A stretch of 64,000 nucleotides of DNA from Distichodus sexfasciatus (GCA_032718565.1 JAVGVS010000305.1:434001-498000); one strand, 5' to 3'. Counted from the first letter of the stretch, positions 33,934-46,065 are shown. Numbers and translations: made by a program. The notes: generated from the sequence alone by a model not told the origin.

Positions 33934-35532
33934 CAGTGCTGTGAAAAAATATTTACCCCCTTCCTGATTTCTTCTTTTTTGCATGTTTGTCACACTTAAA
34001 TGTTTCAGATTATCAAACTAATTTAAATATTAGACAAAGATAACCCAAGTAAACACAAAATGCAGTTTTTTATTTATGCAGGATAATTTTACTTATTAAG
34101 GAAAAAAGCTATGCAAACCTACAAGGCCCTACGTGAAAAAGTAAATGCCCCCCTTATAAAATCATAAAGTAACGGTGGTTAATCACATTTTTTGGAAATC
34201 TGAGTGCAATTTCACCAGCAACACCCAGGCCTGATTACTGCCAGACCTGCTGATTCAAGAGATCACTTAAAAAGGAGCCCAAAAGATCCCAAAAAAGGAA
34301 GACATCATGCTGCAATCTAAAGAAATTCAGGAACAGACAAGAAACAAAGTAATTGACATCTATCGTTCTGGAAAAGGTTACAAAGTCATTTCTAAAGCTT
34401 TGGGACTCCAGCGAACCACGGTGAGGGCCATTATTCACAAGGAGTTATTTATTTAGTTATTTATTTATTTATATACATTATTCCTAGGAGTGACTGGCCT
34501 ATAAAAATGACCCCAAGAGTGCAGTGACAACTCATCCAAGAGGTCACAACAGAACCCAGAACAACATCTAAAAATGCAGACCTCACCTGCCTCAGTTAAG
34601 GTCAGCATTCATGACTCAACCTTAAGAAAGAGACTGGGCAAAAACAGCATGCATGGCAGAGTTCCAAGGCGAAAACCACTGCTGAGCAAAAAGAACATAA
34701 AGGCTGGTCTTACTTTTGCCAAAAAAACACCTTGATGATCTCCAATTCTTTTGGGACAATATTCTGTGGACTGACGAAACAAAAGCTGAACTTTTTGGAA
34801 GGTGTACGTCCTGTTACGTCTGGCGTAAAAGTAACACAGCATTTCAGAAAAAGAACATCATGCCAACAGTCAAACATGGTGGTTGTAGTGTGATGGTCTA
34901 GGGCTGCTTTGCTGCTTCAGGACCTGGACGACTCTCTACCAAAAAATCCTGAAGGAGAATGTGCGGCCATCAGTTCGTGACCTCAAGCTGAAGCGCACTT
35001 GGGTTCTGCAGGAGGACAATGATCCAAAACACACAGCAAGTCCAACTCTGAATGGCTTAAAAGAACTAGACGAAGGTTTTGGAGTGGCCTAGTCAAAGTC
35101 TGGACCTGAGTCCAATTGAGATGCTGTGGCATGACCTTAAAAAGGCGGTTCATGCTCGGAAACCCTCCAATATGGCTGAATTAAAACACTTCTGCAAAGA
35201 AGAGTGGGCCAAAATCCCTCCACAGCGATGTGAAAGACTCATTGCCAGTTATCGCAAACGCAGTTGCAGTTGTTGCTGCTGAGGGTGGCCCAACCAGTTA
35301 TTAAGTTTACGGGGCAATTACTTTTTCACATAGGGCCATGTAGCTTTGGCCATGTATAGTTTTTTTCTCTTAATAAATAAAATCATCACTTAAAAACTGC
35401 ATTTTGTGTTTACTTTGGGGTTATCTTTGTCTAATATTTAAATTTGTTTCATAATCTGAAACATTTAAGTGTGACAAACATGCATAAAAAATAAGAAATC
35501 AGGAAGGGGGCAAATATTTTTTCACAGCACTG
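33934..35532 (+). mobile_element. Tc1/mariner-type transposon with long inverted repeats (inactive)
   Basis: The element starts CAGTGCTGTGAAAAAATATTT and ends AAATATTTTTTCACAGCACTG, flanked by TA on both sides (33932-33933, 35533-35534), the Tc1/mariner target. Its terminal inverted repeats extend roughly 200 bp: both contain 'cacttaaatgtttcag', 'agacaaagataaccc' and 'aacacaaaatgcag' or their complements. It encloses a broken transposase on the + strand. Length is typical of the family at about 1.6 kb. Confidence 0.95.
34307..35282 (+). pseudogene. Tc1-like transposase pseudogene
   Basis: It would catalyse cut-and-paste transposition. Pieces follow family order in different frames: an N-terminal helix-turn-helix start (EIQEQTRNKVIDIYRSGKG, from 34307); WTDET around 34767-34781, carrying the first catalytic Asp; QEDNDPKHTAS around 35008-35040 with the second Asp region; and LDLSPIEMLWHDLKK around 35100-35145 with the third acidic residue. 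A TA-rich insertion near 34445-34485, an in-frame stop near 34900 and several frameshifts break it. Not functional. Confidence 0.9.
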
Positions 35533-35534
35533 TA

Positions 35535-36959
35535 TGTTGTAGTAGAGGAGAGGATATAAGGGTATCATTTTATAGTACATTCAAAATAATGATGACATTG
35601 AAAATGAAATCAAATGTAACTTAATATCCAGCTAGAGTATTGACATTATAGGTGATTATTAGTTTTGAAAGCATTCATTTTAATTGAAAGCATTACATTT
35701 CATGTCATTTTTTTTGTTGAACTGTTTTTGACGCTTTGGATAAAAGAACAATATTGTAATTATTGTATTTCTATCAAATATAATTAATGATTTAAAAGAT
35801 TTTATGGACGTCAGCTCTTTATGCCACATAAATTTCTGCCTGATTTAGGTGCAGAAAACTGGTGGTTATCAGCCTTGCGACTTAGTTTTGGGAATATTCG
35901 CAGTTTATCAAAACTTTTGTCCTTGACAACTGGGATCAGGACACAGTCTGCTTGTGTAAACTCCCCCATTGTGAGTTTACATTTCTCAGATGCTGAATCT
36001 GAACCAAAATCTGCACACCCCAGTCTGTAAACATTATCTCCCGAGTGTGTTCAGACTGGAAATGATTTTTTAAAGTCATGTTTGGTAAACCCATGTATTA
36101 GCTGCTCACACATTAACACCCACATGTTTGATAAGAACTGACAGATGCCACCAAGCTGGGATGTGGCAAATTATTTTTAGTTGTGCCATGGTAAAACAGC
36201 TTAAATCGCCCTCAGTCATGCTTATTAAAATAACTAACTTTGTCATTAATGCCCAATTATTTTAAGGTAAGAATATGCAGTAACTACATACATTAACACC
36301 AGTCAGGTTGTCCATTTAAGTTGTCACTAATGTTAAAGTAACTGTTCCAGAGTAGGATATGCTCCATTTACAGAAACTCAACATTATTATTTATTTTGTT
36401 GTAACAGGTTACCAATTTAATAAGAAATTAAAAAAATAATAATTCTGAAAGAATCTAAATTAAACCTTTTGAATTTTATTTTAAAAGACACCTTGAAAAG
36501 ATGGAGGGCTACAACAATCTGACTGAACCACAACGAAAAACATTTTGAATTAATCCCTGTTTGTTTTAACGTAAACAATCGTCTTTAATCAGACTATCTT
36601 TTCAAATAAAGCTTACAATCAGAGTAAGCATAACCCAATTACCCCACCTTGGATCTTCATCAACCTTTCAGTTTATTGTTGCATGCACATGCCTAAATCT
36701 GGTTACTATCTGGGTATTGATTGTGTGAATGTTCCAAAAAGGTCAGCAAATCTGCACCATTCATCTGGCAAAAAGGTCAGAAATATGTGACACATGCGCA
36801 TGACCTGGGTGACAACACAGTATGGGAGACAGATTTTACAGAGCTGAATTTTATGGAGTATTTTCTTATGGATGGCAACAACAAAACATTTTATACATGC
36901 GGGGTTTCTTAGGGACAGCAGAAAGAAAACAACACATTTCTCAATTCCCCAAGCAGGCT
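35535..36959. other. AT-rich non-coding sequence
   Basis: No exon or repeat landmark recognised. Confidence 0.4.
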
Positions 36960-37400
36960 ATCAAACGATTCATTTGAGCCGAGTTTATTGAAGAAACCGA
37001 ATTATGCAAAAGGACGTCAACACTTTAATCAGATGAATATGCGCATGTCAATAAAGTCAGTGTTCATTAACTCCTGTCAAATGGCTCAAGTCAAAACTTT
37101 TCTAATGACCAATATTGGCCGAGATCCGTGCAGAAGATTGCCCAGTTTTACGTTTCGCGTACTCGCCGAGATGCCACCCTATGAACCGTACCCAAAGCCC
37201 AGCCGAGACGCAACCCCGTTCAAGCCTTTCATCTTCAGACAACATCATTTCTATTTGTTTGCCGCAGGCAGCCTGAGCGCCGGGCGAACATTCGCTGGCA
37301 AAAACAAGCAAGCCATCTGTTGCGAGTGAAGAGGTCTTTGGAGAGGGGAAGTGGAGGGACTTGGCCGGCCTGGTGGTCTTCCCAACGCTTGTCTCTGCTC
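36960..37400. other. Candidate conserved non-coding element
   Basis: A CpG-containing, non-repetitive block ('cgtttcgcgtactcgccgag', 'ggcagcctgagcgccgggcg'). A 113-codon + frame (36988-37329) and a 152-codon - frame (37102-37560) both cross it. Neither shows family resemblance or splice signals, and overlapping open frames on both strands argue for composition rather than coding. Confidence 0.3.
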
Positions 37401-37466
37401 TGTGGACTGTCCCACATTTATTCTTTTTGCTGTCTGTAACAGAAGAGGCACAGGCAAGGATGTGAG

Positions 37467-38177
37467 CCAAAGCAAACTCTCGTGTGGGAGTGATGCCATG
37501 GTATCCAGACAGACAGTGTGTGTTTCTCTGTGTTTGTATGTCTGTGTTTGCATTTACCACGTTTACCGACCATTGAGGGGGTTGAATGTCCTCACTATAG
37601 TAGAAAAAAAAAGTTAAATAGACATTCTGGGGGCTAACAGAATGGCTAAAAAGGGCAAAATGTGTGTAGATTTCATCTAAATTCCAAAAAACATGTATTT
37701 ATGTATTATTATTTCAGCAAGTCTAATGAAACCTCAAACAGTCAATGTCTTCACTATGGTAGGAAAAAAACAAATAAACAGACATTTAATTGCAGTTACA
37801 TCTGTAATGGCATTTATACTGCCTTTTAAGGGACAATAAAAAAAAAAGTCAAAGCAGAGAATGAACCTGTCCGCTAGAGGCACAGTTTAACTCCACTGTT
37901 GGATTTTTTTGTGCCTTTATACCTTTGACTTTTTTAATCAAACTTTAATATGAAATACTTTTGTACAAACCTATTTATTTAAATACATGAGCAAAGCAAA
38001 CTCTTGAGCGGGAGAGCTGCCATGGTATCCAGATCGCCAACGTGTGTTTCTGAGTGTGTGTGGGTGTGTTTACATGATGTTTACTGACCACTGAGTGGGC
38101 CAAATGTCCTCACTGTGTGGGTAAAACAGTTAAATAGACATTTTGGTGGTTCAATAGCTCAAAGTGGTAAAAAGATG
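37467..38177 (+). repeat. Spaced direct duplication, about 185-bp unit, two copies plus a partial third
   Basis: 37467-37650 and 37991-38177 align end to end, sharing 'aaagcaaactct', 'gccatggtatccaga', 'gtgtgtttct', 'atgtcctcact' and 'gttaaatagacatt'. A partial third copy lies between, at about 37741-37789 ('caatgtcttcactatggtag' then 'acagacattt'). Spacing is about 524 bp between full copies. Confidence 0.7.
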
Positions 38178-38389
38178 TTTTCTAATCCCCCAAAGAAACT
38201 TCATTCATAATTAGTTTCCTAATTGCTTCTTGATTGATAAATCTGTGTCCTGATAATATGAGGATAGATCTATCTTTGTGTACTGTTTATTTAAATACCA
38301 GCTTGTTATAAATGATATCATGTTTCATAAGAAGATCATATCGCACATATTAATATTAGGGAAATTCTCTGTTTATGTTTGGCGTTTCC

Positions 38390-39310
38390 AGGAAAAAAAA
38401 TTAATATCCGCTGACATCCAACATCACTGCTCTAATTAGAAACCGAAATATTTCCCACCGGTCAGTTATATTTAGAGTGTGATTTAAATTTTTGATTTGT
38501 ATGCCCTGGCCGGTCACCCCCTCTAAAACCATGGCTTAACACAGGGAAGTAATCAGTTTATGAAATCCTACCTCTCTTTTGCATGTCACGATCTTTCATC
38601 ATTTCCAGGACCCACAACAGAATGTAATATGAATATATTAAATCCCCAAGTTCCCGTAATGAAATTTACATGCGCCACAAAAAGCGCCTTGCGGAATTAG
38701 CGAGTTGAACCATTTCCCCCGCCTCAAACTTCGAGGACTCTCCACGGCTACAAACCTTTCTACTCAAATTTTCTCATGGCTCCTCCACCAGCACCTGTTT
38801 TGCTTCTCCCTTCATCTGGTTGTCATCCTTCTCTCATCCCTGCATTCTGCCCGCCAAAAGAGACAAGACGACGGTTCTGTCAAAGTGCACTAAGCCCTTT
38901 CATTACTTCGAGATAGCTTTGAATTCCTAATCATCTCCTTCTCAGCTCTACCTAAATCTTTTAATCTTCCACGTTCTCACACGCTCTTTTTTCCTTCCTA
39001 ACACACTCGCATACACACACACACACACAATTGAGATGTACAAAATGGACACAGGTAGAGGCATATCTGTGTTCCAACCTGCTCTGTCAGACAGTTAATT
39101 GTCACTCATGGCCGGCTGCTGTAACGGTGGAGGAAAAAATCTCATCCCCAGACAATCCCTTGAGGACGGCGGACATGCTAGAGCAAGAGAGCCCATTAGC
39201 ATGAGCTAAATCCCTAATCACAATGAATTCAGGACGCACAAATTGGAGCCGAGTCTGTTATAGAGCTTTCCCCTCCACCTGAAAGCTTTTGATCTAGGAC
39301 TGGGCTATTA
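38390..39310. other. Candidate conserved non-coding region (POU/homeodomain-like motifs)
   Basis: Two high-complexity stretches (about 38400-38730 and 39100-39310) flank a C/T-rich part and a CA run at about 39010-39030. The second stretch holds 'cccattagcatgagctaaat' and 'cctaatcacaatgaattcag', which contain POU-, SOX- and homeodomain-like wording. No supported reading frame. Confidence 0.35.
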
Positions 39311-40990
39311 ATCAAACAATGAATCAAAACATTTTCAAACTCTAATCAACACAATCTTGGACAATAAATACAAAAAGTAAAAACATAGGATTAATGAATT
39401 CTGTTACTACTTTCATTAGTGTATGTTCTTGTTCCGTCCCTTTAAAAACATACAACGTTGTCACATGACTGTGCCATGTCTAGTCTGTAACTACATATAT
39501 TTGCTTTTTAATTATTTTATAGTTGAGGATATTTATAGCGCAAACCTTGTCAGTGAACTTTGAGGGCGAAAAACCAACAAAAAAACCTATGTTAAAAATA
39601 TTATCGTTCATTACTCATAACTGGGGTAAAATGTTAAATTAATTGTGATATTGATTTGAGGTCATATTGCCCAGCCCTGTTTAGATTGCAATGTGTCTAC
39701 GTAATGCATGTTCATTATCAAATGTAAGTCAAAAGCCAGGTTCGTCTCATGAAAACATTAACCACAATCTCATTAAAAAGCAGTATTGGATAATATATAG
39801 ATATTAAACTTTAGGCATTTTGTAGTGATTTGTCTTCAAAGTTTGTCCTTGTTCCTGCCCCGAAACTGAACCTTATCCAGCTCTGTTATGCAGCCCGTAG
39901 GCCTTTAATGAAATTTGCATGGCTCCCGTTTTATGAAATTTATAGCATATTGAAGAGTAAATGTTTCAGAGCGTAATGTTTCTGAGAAATGGTTTATTCC
40001 ATTACTACATAAACTCTGAAACAGATAACAAATTGGTCTCATTAAAGTCTCATAATGGGTGTAATCCTGAAACTGTATTCCATTGTGTTTCTGCAATGCC
40101 ATTAGTATATAACAACATAGTTTTTGCTTGTACTGTAAGCGATGTCATTAGGTGACAGATTTGTGTGGTATCAAAACATGAAATATAACCAGATAATTTA
40201 ATATAGCCAGAACAACATTCTAATTCAAAAGAAACCTGTTTACTCAAGACAGAACAGGTGTTTGGCCACCTAGTTGATACCTAAACCTAACCTGATACCT
40301 AAAAATATCTAAAATATCTTTAATAAGTACCAACGAACACCATATGTATCTTTTATAGTAACCAGCAAATCTGCTTTTCAAATTTCAGCTTTTAATATGT
40401 CTGGAAAAGGGTAGTTATTACTTGCAAAGTAGCCAATAAGAGCTGCATAAAGTTTTATAGGTGTTTAGCCAGACTTGCCTTCCTCAGCAAATCCTCTTTG
40501 TTGGTTAGAAACCCAGCGCTGAACGTTAGTTGATCACCACCGAACTAGCATGTTCGTGACTAGTCCTACTGTGAAGACAAAACGCTTATCCACAATGTCA
40601 GCTAGTCCCAGGCTAACCTGCACATACTAATTTACACTATCAAGACTAAGGGACTCCAGGGTAAAGATTTCAGTCTCAAATTACTGAGTAGGAATACTAA
40701 CATCACGGCTCATTTTCTTTGTAATTTTTTTAATTGGAGATCAGAAATTCTGAGTCCCCATTTGCATCAAGTCCTTGTGGAACTAGCATTGCCTAGTGCA
40801 AATTTGCATTAGGAATTAGTTAGATACATGAATGTTTGCGTTTTTAAAAAGAAGTGTTTTGTACAGGTCTGGACGTTGAGACTTGCATCTATGAAATTTG
40901 CTTCTTTGCATATTATAAGGATATTTACAGAGGCAGATGTGAGAGGTTACAGCTTTTCTGCTATTGGCGGGCAAATGAATCCTCCCTGTT
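39311..40990. other. AT-rich non-coding sequence
   Basis: No exon or repeat landmark recognised. Confidence 0.4.
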
Positions 40991-42090
40991 TCTCCAAATA
41001 CTACTGAAGGGAGTCAGCTGTCTTCAAATTTCACCAGCACTAGGGAAGAAATCGATAACGACCCCTCCAGACAAAACGTCTCTGCGTCTGTCTTTTTCTC
41101 GCCTGCACTTTTCTTTTTCTCTCCGTCAGGGCAACATTTTCTGTTTTCTCCCCACCCTCTGCGAGCTACTTGAAAAATCGCTGAGCATTCCAGTATAGGC
41201 TCCTCAAAACCAGAAAAACTCAAAGACATCCGCTGCGTTCATAAATGTGCATATACGCACCCGAGATCGACAGGTACGGTCAGCCCCACAGAAAGAAACA
41301 CCTCTGAAATGTTCAGGTTCATATTTACGAGGGATTTAAGCAGTCGATTTAAAATGTCCCAGAGGTTTTTTTCTCATGTGTTGAGGCCGATCTAATGAAC
41401 GCTGCAGGATGCAGAGGTCTAACTTTCGCCACCACGGGGACCACAAACCTCACAAACTGCTGACCTGGACCTTCTAGACCCACTAATGGGCTCATATTGT
41501 GTGAGCTGTTGTTTGAGAGCACACATGTGGGCTCAAAAACACATGCCCACACACATACAGACCCTGGCTGTTGGCTGCTGGAGGTATTTGAAATCTGATA
41601 TGGAATGACAGCTGAACACATCACACACCTAATCCAACACGGGTGCTTAAAAGTCCCAGGATTATTCCAGTGACCGCACATAGGGTCAGAGCCGAACTGT
41701 CAAACTGTCAAACATGTCTAGACACTAATCTATTATGAAACACACACACACACACTTACACATACACATTTTTGCCCCACAGCCCTATGACTTTCAAAGT
41801 CTCGGCAAAACGGAAGCTGTCAGAGAGCAATCCACTGTCACCTCAGCCAAATCAGATCCTTCCGGCAGCAAGTGAGCGGTTTACCGCAAACTTGGGTCGT
41901 AGCCGCTTCTCGGAGTGACTCGCTGTAGTTTTCCGAGACCCGTCAGTCACCTCAGTTGACAGGACGAGTGGAAATGGGTGTCAAGTTCTTGCCGCATCTT
42001 TCTCCGGATCGCAAAATGTCTGTCTCTCTCGATGCGAGGTTGTTGTTTTTCGCCCGTCAAAAATTGTTTTGTCAGCGGCATGAGAGAGGG
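40991..42090. other. Moderate-complexity non-coding sequence, possible regulatory islands
   Basis: Positions 41000-41330 and 41790-42080 are CpG-containing and non-repetitive, separated by a stretch with short CA runs near 41740-41755. No splice-bounded coding frame. Possible conserved non-coding elements, judged on composition only. Confidence 0.3.
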
Positions 42091-42321
42091 GAAGGTTTAA
42101 ATCCTGATTTGAACTGAGTGACATAAAGAAATATAGAGAGCATATGGAACAAGAAACTAGGGTTAGGGTTATAGATATGAAGTGTATCATGTGACAGTAA
42201 AATGTGATGCAAAGTTAACTAAAAAGACAACTAAAAAAGTTATTAGAATCTCAGCCGTAATTGCATTGCATGGACAGCAGATGGCACTGTCCATTTCTAG
42301 CCAACAACTAATGGTGGATAG

Positions 42322-42420
42322 TAGGGGCGTAATGATACATCTACATTGATTTAACGATCAACGATTCCACACCATCAAAAACACTAATCAGACATTGTAC
42401 AAATTGTAACGTCCCTCGCC
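42322..42420 (+). repeat. Dispersed repeat fragment (GTAAYGATAC type), copy 1
   Basis: 'ggggcgtaatgatacatcta', 'gattccacaccatcaaaaac' and 'aatcagacattgtacaaatt' followed by 'gtaacgtc' align with 'gatgtaacgatacttcgata ... aatcagacgccatacatgtt ... gtaacgtc' at 53320-53420. Probably an old DNA-transposon terminus. Confidence 0.55.
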
Positions 42421-42456
42421 AATCAGGTGCAAAGACATCAGCTAGCATTTAAGGGA

Positions 42457-42700
42457 GTGATTATTTCATCATTGTGAACCACAGAACAACACAGTGCACC
42501 GAAACGAAAAGTGACCTCTGCATTTGACCCACCCGTGAAGGAGCAGTGGGCAGCTTTTTTTTGGCAGTGCCCGGAGTGCGGAGATTTGGATCAGTACCTT
42601 GCTCATGAGTACCTCAGTGGTTCTTTTATGGGTCTGGGACTTGACTCAGAGATCTTCTGATCACAGAGCCAACTCCCTAAATGCTAAACTGCCAAATGTC
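42457..42700 (-). mobile_element. tRNA-derived SINE, family A, copy
   Basis: On the + strand: 'gtgattatttcatcattgtg', 'gtgacctctgcatttgaccc', 'gaaggagcagtgggcagctt' and 'gctcatgagtacctcagtgg', with a mutated box-B complement 'gggacttgactcag'. It lies 37 bp after the GTAAYGATAC-type fragment. Confidence 0.85.
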
Positions 42701-43639
42701 CAAGTACCAATTTTGTGGTATCGTCACAACTTAAATTAAGCCTGATAACACAATCTACTGTGAGCTTAAGCTCAGGAATAAAAATGGCAAATTATATTTT
42801 ACTTGCTTATTGCTATTTGTTATGACTGGATATGATTTTGATTGGTCTTGCTCTTGTGTTGATTTTTTGAGATCTGGAAACATTTTTATTTTCACAAGAC
42901 AAAGTAAAAAAGTTTTATCAGTATTTTTATGACATCATTTACTTAAAATGTTGACGTGAACTTTTTAATTGGTAATAAAACAGGTATTTGGGTTACTAAC
43001 ACTGACAAACACAGACAAACACTGGTGTGGAAGACAGTGAAGATAAGACATGGCAGCCAAAAGGTCTATAGGGATGACGATCCAGAATGCACGAAAATAA
43101 AATATTTTTTATCCTAACAATGGGATATTTAAGTTCATAAGGAATGGCAAAATATATATTGAATTTTTGGAGCTTTTCCCCTTAAAAATCAGACCTTATG
43201 CTAGCTATGTGTATAGCTTTATTCCTAATGCAAAACAGCTTTAAAAAAAAACAGGCGGTGCATTCCAGTTAGATTGCAATTAAAAAGTAAAAGCTGATAG
43301 TGTAGCCATGAAAAAGGCTTTGACATGTAATTTTACTGTGAACATATATGAATGATACCTAAATTCTCTACCTTAGCTTCAGGAGTCTTAACCAGATTTT
43401 ATAATGTGCAATAATCATCTTAAGCAGAATAAGTCCTTTTTTTCCTTTTTCCATTTGCATAAATGCAACATGATCATAAAGGTATATGAGTCAGCGTTCA
43501 TTCAATTTGCACGTTCTCAAATTCGTTAGCCAAATCAACACTGAATTCTCTATAAGACATATATAAAAGGATCTGTTCAAGCTCATAATATATTTAAAGC
43601 AAATGTGATCTGGCATCCACTCTGTAAAAAAAAATTGCC
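42701..43639. other. AT-rich non-coding sequence
   Basis: No exon or repeat landmark recognised. Confidence 0.4.
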
Positions 43640-43900
43640 AGACTCAGTCGCTGTATATCTCACCACACCCTCTCCAGGCTGGCAGTAGTCGTAATTGACT
43701 TTGGTCGTAATTGAAGGATTATATTATGGCCTGCTTAAGGGAAGCATAACTATCATGTGTTCCCTGTTCGCTGCAGTAATTGGAGATTTAAAGTAAGCTA
43801 TAAAGATGGAGTGGACTCTTGCCAAGCCAGCAGTTTCACAGGCTCAAAGCTGGAGCTCCAGTGAGACTCGGCAAGCCAAAGCATTTTAAATATGTTATGA
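43640..43900. other. Candidate conserved non-coding element with paired TCGTAATTGA motifs
   Basis: A non-repetitive block containing a direct repeat of TCGTAATTGA with a 16-bp period near 43688-43714, a TAATTG homeodomain-like core, a 12-bp perfect palindrome CTGGAGCTCCAG near 43850, and NFI-like half sites 'ttgccaagcc' and 'ggcaagccaa' about 50 bp apart. No frame. Likely regulatory, unproven. Confidence 0.35.
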
Positions 43901-43985
43901 GCTTGAACTTGCAATCCAAACCAACATCAAAACACACAATTTCTTGGGAAAAAAAAAACCCTCTGTACATGAACTTGTGAACTGA

Positions 43986-44063
<78 letters not shown>
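43986..44063. repeat. (ATCT)n tetranucleotide microsatellite
   Basis: About nineteen perfect ATCT units. Confidence 0.97.
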
Positions 44064-44347
44064 AATTATTACTCCTCATGCAACATGCATACCTGACATA
44101 ATACGCAGGACAAGCAGTCATAATCTCCATATTTTATAGTATGTCTGAAATGTGCAGTTTCAAAACATTAAAAATGAATAAATTATATTAAGCACATGCA
44201 ATTTTAAATGAGATCAGCATAGCTGATAAATATATAGTCCATGAAAGTGTGTCATTTTAAGATGTTAAACAACCTTGATTATTATAAGTACATTTATGTT
44301 GCTTAAGGGCTATTAAATAAGAAACATTAAAACTGAAATCTAGGGGA

Positions 44348-44690
44348 AAATGTGCACACACCCAATCACACACTTTTAAGGGGACTGAGACTTGAAAGGG
44401 AGAAGTTTGACTTAAATAAAAATTGGGGATTTTACGTCCCCATAATGACACACATTCTCACTTGATCATTGTGCAATCGGGTCCCCGTTATGGGGATATG
44501 CAAACAAACACATACACGCTTTTAAGGATGCGGCCATGATGGAGACGTATTAGATTTTAAAAGGGATGGTTAAGCTTGAAGAAATAGATACGTTATGTTG
44601 CAGTGAATAACTTTGCCGGGACTTGGTTAACACATGTCCCCACTTAGTTGTTATTAAATTATTAAGTCCCCATATTACACACACACACAC
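44348..44690 (-). repeat. GGGGAC-rich dispersed repeat, inverted copy
   Basis: The minus-strand sequence reproduces the two-unit arrangement seen at 1291-1625 and 5501-5850. On the + strand: 'cacttttaaggggactgag', 'ttacgtccccataatgac', 'gggtccccgttatgggga', then 'ttttaaggatgcggccatga', 'cacatgtccccacttag' and a CA run near 44680. Confidence 0.7.
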
Positions 44691-44869
44691 AGATTTATAT
44701 TGCATGAAATTTTGCACATAGGAACATGTTCAATTTGTCTCACACGCAAACACGTAAGTAGATCTGATTTTATTTGATACGATATGAAATGTTACATATG
44801 TTACATATGTTCAGCTTGTCACACACACCACACACACTTCACCTTTAATTTGTCCACATGCTCGTGCGT

Positions 44870-45230
44870 ATTCGCACATTTTGAAGAGTAACACTGCCCC
44901 CTATTGGCTGAGCGTTTAATTAGTCCATAATTACGTAGAACATACCGGAAACGGAGAGGGTTCTCCACGCACGATATTGCGGTGGTCTAATTTATAAATA
45001 ATTTTCACATAATCGGAACTTAGTGAAAATGTTTTTCCTTAAATATAAAATTGTAATGGCAAACATTTTCTCCATCTGTTCTATCTCATTCTCTTCCGTC
45101 GCCAAGGTCAAGAGCGCGGCTGAAGAGCTTTCTGTCTTTTATTTCCGGAGGCGCTCGCGCTTCAGCTCGCCCTGCGTTGCCATGACAACAGCGCCTCTGC
45201 ACGTAAGCACAAAAAATACTAAATACGCAA
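44870..45230. promoter_or_regulatory. Candidate promoter or enhancer: CCAAT, ETS-like and RFX X-box motifs
   Basis: A CpG-containing island in AT-rich surroundings. It carries an inverted CCAAT box (CTATTGGCTG near 44903), ETS-like CCGGAA near 44946 and TTCCGG near 45143, and an RFX-type X-box, GTTGCCATGACAAC, at 45176-45189 (one mismatch to GTNRCC-NN-RGYAAC). An 88-codon + frame crosses it, but its end is AT-rich and it resembles no family. No transcript direction is certain. Confidence 0.35.
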
Positions 45231-45442
45231 AAATTTACATCTCTTATAAATATACTAAACAAGCCCTGTCATATTTTATTTATTACTAACGTCTGTGAGA
45301 TAATCTGACATACAAGTAAATATTAAATTATGACTTAAAATATAGAACACTGTCCAATATATACAAAATAAATTAATAACTCTTTTCTCCTGCTCTTTAG
45401 CCACAAGAGGGCGCTACGACTCTGTTTCAAAGTGAAAGTCAA

Positions 45443-45612
45443 AGTGAGTGATTGAGCCGTGAAGGAGCAGTGGGCAGCTAACATGGGCAGCGCCCGGGGA
45501 GCAGTACATGGGGACGGTACCTTGCTCATGAGTACCTCAATGGTACCTTTTACCGGTCTGGGATTCGAACCGGTGACCTTCTGATCACGGGCCAAACACC
45601 CTAACCATAAGC
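45443..45612 (-). mobile_element. tRNA-derived SINE, family A, 3'-truncated copy
   Basis: On the + strand: 'ccgtgaaggagcagtgggca', 'gctcatgagtacctcaatgg', an intact box-B complement 'gggattcgaaccggtgac' and 'ctaaccataagc'. The tail block with 'gtgacctctgcatttgaccc' is missing. Confidence 0.85.
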
Positions 45613-45851
45613 TATATTGTATTCAAACAAATACAGAGATGTAACCTATATGAAGTGGCCGTGAGATGACATTATTGTCACATATAAGTCTACTTATTAG
45701 TGTTCTGTGGTTCTGGCTCACATCTAACTCAACACTTTCCAGCCTGAATTCTAAAATGTCATTGTAATCATTAGAATTTAGAAATATATGCATCCGGAAT
45801 ATAAGTGTAGAGTAGGCCTACTGTGAATAACCTGGATATAAGGGTATTTTA

Positions 45852-46065
45852 CAGTACTGGGAAAATGTCTTGAGCCACCCTTTATTTCTTTGTCTTTTGC
45901 TTCCAAAAAAACAGACTTTCTCAGACTTTTTAATGTAGTCTTGAGCAATAGTATTTACATGTACAGTGTGTTTGCATGTTACAGTAAATCACTGTACCAA
46001 TAGGGTTATTTTCCTGGCCCAACTGAAAGAAATATGGGGTGGTCTAAGACTTTTTTATAGTACTG
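45852..46065. mobile_element. Tc1/mariner-type MITE
   Basis: A 214-bp element flanked by TA (45850-45851, 46066-46067). The left end 'cagtactgggaaaatgtc' continues 'ttgagccacc'. The complement of the right end reads 'cagtactataaaaaagtc' then 'ttagaccacc'. These inverted repeats of about 28 bp, the TA target and the lack of any frame identify a non-autonomous Tc1/mariner derivative. Confidence 0.85.

Noticed and set aside
36988..37560. Overlapping 113-codon (+) and 152-codon (-) frames
   Set aside because: Both strands are open, there is no family similarity and no splice sites; better explained by composition of a non-coding island.
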